A stretch of 8,112 bases of DNA from Candidatus Nanoarchaeia archaeon. GTDB lineage: Archaea > Nanoarchaeota > Nanoarchaeia > SCGC-AAA011-G17 > JAFCDX01. The stretch lies in assembly GCA_028717785.1 (NCBI GenBank), contig JAQUND010000068.1, forward strand, positions 1 through 8,112, written 5' to 3'. Positions 4,908 through 8,112 of the stretch are shown here, in pieces. The stretch's first letter is position 1, and every line of letters begins with the position of its first letter. Below the pieces are notes generated by a model. It saw only the letters and a program-made list of their open reading frames with translations. It did not search any database and was not told the DNA's origin. A program made the position numbers and the translations under genes.

Positions 4908-6087
4908 AGTAATAATTTTAAAAAGAAAAAAAGGTCCGCGGGCTGTTAGATCATGGTTTTCAACTGGATGTACACTGTTAGACCTTGCTATATCTGATAA
5001 ATTAGATGGTGGATTACCGGCAGGTAGGATTACTCATATTTATGGCTTACAATCGACGACAAAGTCCGTATTAGCTTTAGAGCCATTGGGAAGTGCTCAA
5101 CGTAAAGGAGGTAAAGCATACTATGATGATGTCGAAAGTGCTTTGAATGAAACTTGGTTAGCAATAAATGGTGTGGTATTAGACCATGATCCTTTTACAG
5201 AAAAAGAACCTATAAATGGAAATTTTGGTTTGAGAAACACAGAAACAATTGAAAAGTTATTTGATGACACTATTCCTAAAATACTAAAAGAAATTGAAAA
5301 AAGACCTGAACTTGTTGACAGAAGTTGTTATTCAGTTGACTCTTTAACTGCTTTACCTTGTAAAGAAGAATTAGAAAAGGGATTAGAAGCAGGTACTTAT
5401 GGAGGAGATAGACCTAAAAAGTTTGGTATTGGTTATAGAAAAAGATTAAGAGAAATCGCAAAGAAAGGGCTTTGTATTATAGTAATTGATAAATTAAGAA
5501 GTAAATTTAGTAAAGTGTCATATGGTGAACAAATGACTTATTCTGGTGGTCATGCAATTGGTTTTTATGCTTATGTTCAGATTCATCTAAAAAAAGGTAA
5601 GATTATTGAAAATAAAAATGGTAAAAAGATTGGTATCATTATTAATTTTATTATAGCAAAGAACAAGGCAGGTCAACCATATCGAGAAGGAAGTTTTAGG
5701 TTTTTATTTAAGTATGGAATTGATGATATTGCTTCCAATATTGATTTTGTCAAAAAAAATAAGGACATGAGCGAAGAAGATAAAGAAATTATAAAAAATG
5801 AAGTCGAAGACAGATATGCTAAAGCATTAAAAGCCGCTGAAAAATCAGGTAGAAAAGCATCAGTTTCTAAGGTCAAAAAGGAAATATCAGTAGAATATAA
5901 TAAGAAAATTAAACAGGAACAAGCTAAAGGATGGTATTCTTTTAGAGGACATAAAACAAAAAGCTTGGATGAAATGGTTGCTTATATTGAAGAGAATAAT
6001 CTTGAACACGATTTAAGAAAAGAAGTTTTTAGAATATGGAAATCAATGGATGAAGAATTGGTAAGAAAACCAAAGATTAGGAGATAA
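4894..6087 (+). CDS. uvsX: RecA/UvsX-like strand-exchange recombinase
   Basis: ATP-dependent recombinase that forms filaments on ssDNA and pairs homologous DNA; 397 residues. The core follows RecA closely: GGLPAGRITHIYG, P-loop GLQSTTKS (G51-S58, K57), catalytic Glu in YYDDVESAL (E81), Walker B CYSVDSLTALP (D149, S150), IIVIDKLRSKF (199-202 where RecA has NQIR), YSGGHAIGFYA (RecA GGNALKFYA) and KNKAGQPYREGSFRFLFKYGID. The P-loop has Thr in place of the usual Gly before Lys; T4 UvsX (GPSKSFKS) also lacks that Gly. A charged, helix-rich insert of about 55 residues (about 290-345) precedes the RecA-like end segment beginning GWYSFRGHKTKSLDEM (W347). It overlaps the UvsY-like gene by 14 nt and is followed after 7 nt by the resolvase. 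Family is sure; the choice between UvsX and phage RecA names is a matter of usage. Confidence 0.9.
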   Translation: MKKPKVIILKRKKGPRAVRSWFSTGCTLLDLAISDKLDGGLPAGRITHIYGLQSTTKSVLALEPLGSAQRKGGKAYYDDVESALNETWLAINGVVLDHDPFTEKEPINGNFGLRNTETIEKLFDDTIPKILKEIEKRPELVDRSCYSVDSLTALPCKEELEKGLEAGTYGGDRPKKFGIGYRKRLREIAKKGLCIIVIDKLRSKFSKVSYGEQMTYSGGHAIGFYAYVQIHLKKGKIIENKNGKKIGIIINFIIAKNKAGQPYREGSFRFLFKYGIDDIASNIDFVKKNKDMSEEDKEIIKNEVEDRYAKALKAAEKSGRKASVSKVKKEISVEYNKKIKQEQAKGWYSFRGHKTKSLDEMVAYIEENNLEHDLRKEVFRIWKSMDEELVRKPKIRR

Positions 6088-6094
6088 AATTAAA

Positions 6095-6832
6095 ATGAAA
6101 AAGAAATTGGCAGTGATAGGAATTGATGCTTCTTTAAATCATACTGGTGTGGTAATGATTGATCAAGATAAAGGTAATATTATTGATTTAAGTTATATTG
6201 CAGAAAAGAAGTCAGACTTAAGGCCTAAATTTAATTGTGCTTATTTTTCAAAACCAAATGGAAAGACTAAATCTAATAATTCTGAAAATTGGTCTATGTT
6301 GAGATACAGATTAAATAAACAATGGTTTTCTAAGACACTAAAAAAGTTAAGGTGTAAAGGGAAAATAACTCATGCAATAATTGAAGGATATGCTTATAAT
6401 GCTGCTTCTAGGCCTATATTTGAAACAGGTGGATGGGGTGAATTAATTAGATATATATTATTGGTAAACCACATTCCTTATCGTGTAGTTGATCCAATGT
6501 CTTTAAGATCATTTTCTGGTGCTTACTTAGAAAAAGGTAGAGAAGATAAAAAATATGTCATGTATAAAACTGCTTTACAAGAACAACCTATTATTAAACA
6601 ATTTCCAGTCAATATAAATGAAATGGTAGGGCCGGGAAGTGACATAGCAGACGCATATCTTGCTGCAAGAATGCTATTGTGTGAATTAAAATTACGTAAA
6701 GGATTGATAATGTTATCTCAAATACCAGAACATGAAAGAAGGGTTTATATTCGTGTGACAAAATCCAATCCTGTAAATATTCTTGATCAAGATTTTTGTT
6801 CTCTTAAAGAAGGGAATAGGAATGTTCACTAA
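6095..6832 (+). CDS. RuvC-like Holliday junction resolvase
   Basis: Probable structure-selective endonuclease of the RNase H-like/RuvC fold that cuts four-way junctions made by the upstream recombinase. The four acidic metal ligands are visible in order: D11 in VIGIDASLNHTG, E97 in AIIEGYAYNA, then D183 and D186 in GSDIADAYLAARM. The segment PMSLRSFSGAYLEKGREDKKYVM matches the RuvC stretch that precedes a Lys-rich helix. At 245 residues it is longer than E. coli RuvC (173): there is an extra polar segment after strand 2 (about 38-80) and a C-terminal extension of about 55 residues after the last catalytic Asp. AGGAG at 6079-6083 precedes the ATG by 11 nt, inside the end of the recombinase gene. 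Junction resolution fits the context best; another RuvC-fold nuclease activity is possible. Confidence 0.85.
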   Translation: MKKKLAVIGIDASLNHTGVVMIDQDKGNIIDLSYIAEKKSDLRPKFNCAYFSKPNGKTKSNNSENWSMLRYRLNKQWFSKTLKKLRCKGKITHAIIEGYAYNAASRPIFETGGWGELIRYILLVNHIPYRVVDPMSLRSFSGAYLEKGREDKKYVMYKTALQEQPIIKQFPVNINEMVGPGSDIADAYLAARMLLCELKLRKGLIMLSQIPEHERRVYIRVTKSNPVNILDQDFCSLKEGNRNVH

Positions 6833-7067
6833 TCAAGTTATGTGGTTATTGTTTTCTTTTGTGTTAATATTTACTTGCATAGTTGGTTTTACTATGAGTG
6901 AAGTAGCAAAAAAGACTACACAGTTTTTTAATTTAAATACTTCAGAAAGAAAAATAGTTGAAAAAGAAGTAAATCCTATTCATAAAGTATTTCTTGTAAT
7001 TTTATTCTGTATTTGGGCTATGTCTTCAGCATTATTTTTAATATTAATTATGTCCAAAATTGGATAA
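6822..7067 (+). CDS. Small membrane protein with two predicted helices
   Basis: An 81-residue protein I do not recognise. I start at ATG 6822 (MFTNQVMW) because GAAGGG (6809-6814) lies 7 nt upstream. A longer frame from 6783 would run further into the resolvase gene without an SD. Helix 1 is about residues 7-27 (VMWLLFSFVLIFTCIVGFTM). A polar, charged loop of about 25 residues follows (KKTTQFFNLNTSERKIVEKEV), then helix 2 at about 54-78 (VFLVILFCIWAMSSALFLIL). The start overlaps the end of the resolvase by 11 nt, suggesting coupling. It is the second two-helix peptide placed among recombination genes here, but its sequence and loop do not look like those of the 4120 protein. Function unknown. 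Confidence 0.7.
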   Translation: MFTNQVMWLLFSFVLIFTCIVGFTMSEVAKKTTQFFNLNTSERKIVEKEVNPIHKVFLVILFCIWAMSSALFLILIMSKIG

Positions 7068-7073
7068 ATATAA

Positions 7074-7484
7074 ATGGCTAAAATATCTGAATCTAAAAAA
7101 GAATTTTTAATTAGAGAAATATTTTTACCTTGGAAAAGAGGAATAAAAAAATATTTTGCCCCTTATCGTGTAGATGGAGTATTATTTAAGTCAAAATATC
7201 ATAAGATGTCTGCTAAAAGGTTATTTAGAGAATTCGAAAAATCTCCTTCATTAGAAGAACTTTATCCGAATGATTTTATGTATCTTGACCATTATTCAGG
7301 ATTGCTTACTCAAAGACAAAAAAGAATAAAAGAAAAAAGATTGATAAAATGGGAAAAACAAAGAAAAAAAAGATTAAAAGAAATAAAAATGGTGTGTAAA
7401 ATTAATCAAGAAGAAAGAAAAAATATTAAGAAAAAGGAGTTAAAAAAATTAAATGGACAGAAAAAGAAAAAGAAAAGTAAATGA
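7074..7484 (+). CDS. Unknown basic protein, first of a related pair
   Basis: A 136-residue, strongly basic protein not recognised from any family. The N-terminal two thirds look folded, with aromatic residues (FLPWKRGIKKYFAPYRV) and a segment SAKRLFREFEKSPSLEELYP followed by DFMYLDHYSGLL. The last 50 or so residues are a Lys/Arg-rich helix ending in GQKKKKKSK. The next gene has the same layout: R-hydrophobic-F-x-EF, then LDHY, then a KKR-rich helix with RLKE. The two are therefore probably diverged duplicates. The SD is weak (GGA at 7062-7064). The ATG is 7 nt after the preceding stop. The basic tail suggests binding to nucleic acid, possibly to a polymerase or ribosome partner, but this is inference only. 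Confidence 0.65.
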   Translation: MAKISESKKEFLIREIFLPWKRGIKKYFAPYRVDGVLFKSKYHKMSAKRLFREFEKSPSLEELYPNDFMYLDHYSGLLTQRQKRIKEKRLIKWEKQRKKRLKEIKMVCKINQEERKNIKKKELKKLNGQKKKKKSK

Positions 7485-7788
7485 AAAAGAACGATTGCAG
7501 AATATCTTTGCATTTTGGGTGCTTAATATTATTTATGAATATCCATATTCAAGGTATGAGTCATACACAGTCAGAGATTTTTTTGAAGAATTTGGTCTTT
7601 TAAAAAATTCTAAATGTATACGTCTTTATGATTATCATGCACTTGACCATTATGGTAAAAAAGGTTTGACTATTAAAACTAAAAAAAGAAAAGAACAATC
7701 ATTAGGTAAAAAGAAAAGAATAGAAGAAATTAAAAAAAGATTGAAAGAAGAAAAGATGAATATATGGTCAATGTTGAGGAACCGATGA
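7453..7788 (+). CDS. Unknown basic protein, second of a related pair
   Basis: A 111-residue basic protein of unknown function. It opens with MDRKRKRKVNEKERL, then a hydrophobic-aromatic helix (NIFAFWVLNIIYEYPYSRY). Next come TVRDFFEEFGLLKN and YDYHALDHYGKKGL, both with counterparts in the previous gene, and a C-terminal Lys/Arg/Glu-rich helix (KKRIEEIKKRLKEEK) that may form a coiled coil. Its start overlaps the end of the previous gene by 32 nt in another frame, where the A-rich DNA encodes Lys runs in both frames. AAGGAG at 7434-7439 is a good SD but lies 13 nt from the ATG, rather far. The stop is 1 nt before the next ATG, so translation is probably coupled. Confidence 0.65.
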   Translation: MDRKRKRKVNEKERLQNIFAFWVLNIIYEYPYSRYESYTVRDFFEEFGLLKNSKCIRLYDYHALDHYGKKGLTIKTKKRKEQSLGKKKRIEEIKKRLKEEKMNIWSMLRNR

Positions 7789-7789
7789 T

Positions 7790-8112
7790 ATGAATAAAAA
7801 AGTTTTAATAGCTTTTGAAGAAAGTCAGACAATAACAATTGAGATGAGAAAATTAGGCATAGAAGCATATTCTTGTGATTTACTTCCTTGTAGTGGGGGG
7901 CATCCTGAATGGCATATTTTAGATGATGCTTTTGATCACTTAAATGATGGTTGGGATTTAATTATAGCACATCCACCTTGTACATATTTATCTCATGCTG
8001 GTAATAGATGGATTAATGAAAATAAATTTGGTGAAAAGGCAAGAAGTAGAAAAAAATTAAGGAAAGAAGCATTTGAAGTTGTTATGGAAATAGCAAAAAC
8101 AAATGTGTCAAG
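7790..8112 (+). CDS. Cytosine-methyltransferase-like phage protein, N-terminal part (cut by window end)
   Basis: The first 107 residues of a gene that runs off the right edge. ATG 7790 has GAGGA (7776-7780) 9 nt upstream, and the upstream stop is at 7786-7788. It begins KKVLIAFEESQTITIEMRKLG, then EAYSCDLLPCSGGHPEWHI, then GWDLIIAHPPCTYLSHAGNRW. This order matches a phage/bacterial group often annotated as DNA cytosine methyltransferase-like, in which IAHPPCTYLS corresponds to the catalytic Pro-Cys motif IV and SCDLLP to motif II of the SAM-binding fold. The first motif lacks the FxGxG glycines of true C5 methyltransferases (AFEESQT here). It may be a modified-base enzyme, a divergent methyltransferase or an inactive relative. 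The missing C-terminal part would be needed to judge target recognition. Confidence 0.65.
   Translation, partial: MNKKVLIAFEESQTITIEMRKLGIEAYSCDLLPCSGGHPEWHILDDAFDHLNDGWDLIIAHPPCTYLSHAGNRWINENKFGEKARSRKKLRKEAFEVVMEIAKTNVS

Overview
The window looks like part of an AT-rich tailed-phage genome (or a closely related prophage or jumbo-type phage). All twelve genes I accept lie on the + strand and are closely packed, mostly separated by 1-110 nt or overlapping. Most have a bacterial Shine-Dalgarno (SD) sequence. The gene content is a phage-type replication and recombination module: a family A DNA polymerase, a gp44/RFC-like clamp loader ATPase, a gp32-like ssDNA-binding protein, a UvsY-like mediator, a RecA/UvsX-like recombinase and a RuvC-like resolvase. 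I see no tRNA, rRNA, CRISPR array, insertion sequence or integrase. The host cannot be named from this sequence.

Layout. Positions 2-1480 hold the 3' part of the polymerase, cut by the window edge inside its 3'-5' exonuclease domain. Positions 1515-1903 hold a small unknown gene (1552-1878) enclosed by a perfect 16-bp inverted repeat. Its start codon is preceded by a 9-nt direct repeat bracketing the SD. Positions 1931-2881 encode the clamp loader. A 111-nt intergenic leader (2882-2992) contains a 14-bp hairpin. Positions 2993-4063 encode the putative ssDNA-binding protein, which ends in a striking basic-acidic-basic tail. A GC-rich hairpin at 4076-4102 probably terminates transcription.

A second cluster starts at 4120: a two-helix membrane peptide, the UvsY-like mediator (ATGA overlap), the UvsX-like recombinase (overlapping), the RuvC-like resolvase, another two-helix membrane peptide (overlapping), two small very basic proteins that look like diverged relatives of each other, and the start of a gene resembling phage cytosine-methyltransferase-like proteins, cut by the right edge.

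How the genes work together (inference from families). Polymerase and clamp loader copy the DNA, and the gp32-like protein coats single strands. The UvsY-like protein would load the UvsX-like recombinase on coated ssDNA, and the RuvC-like nuclease would cut the resulting junctions. This is the toolkit of recombination-dependent replication. No intergenic stretch exceeds about 110 nt. The least explained parts are the inverted-repeat cassette, the charge-block tail, the membrane peptides and the basic protein pair.
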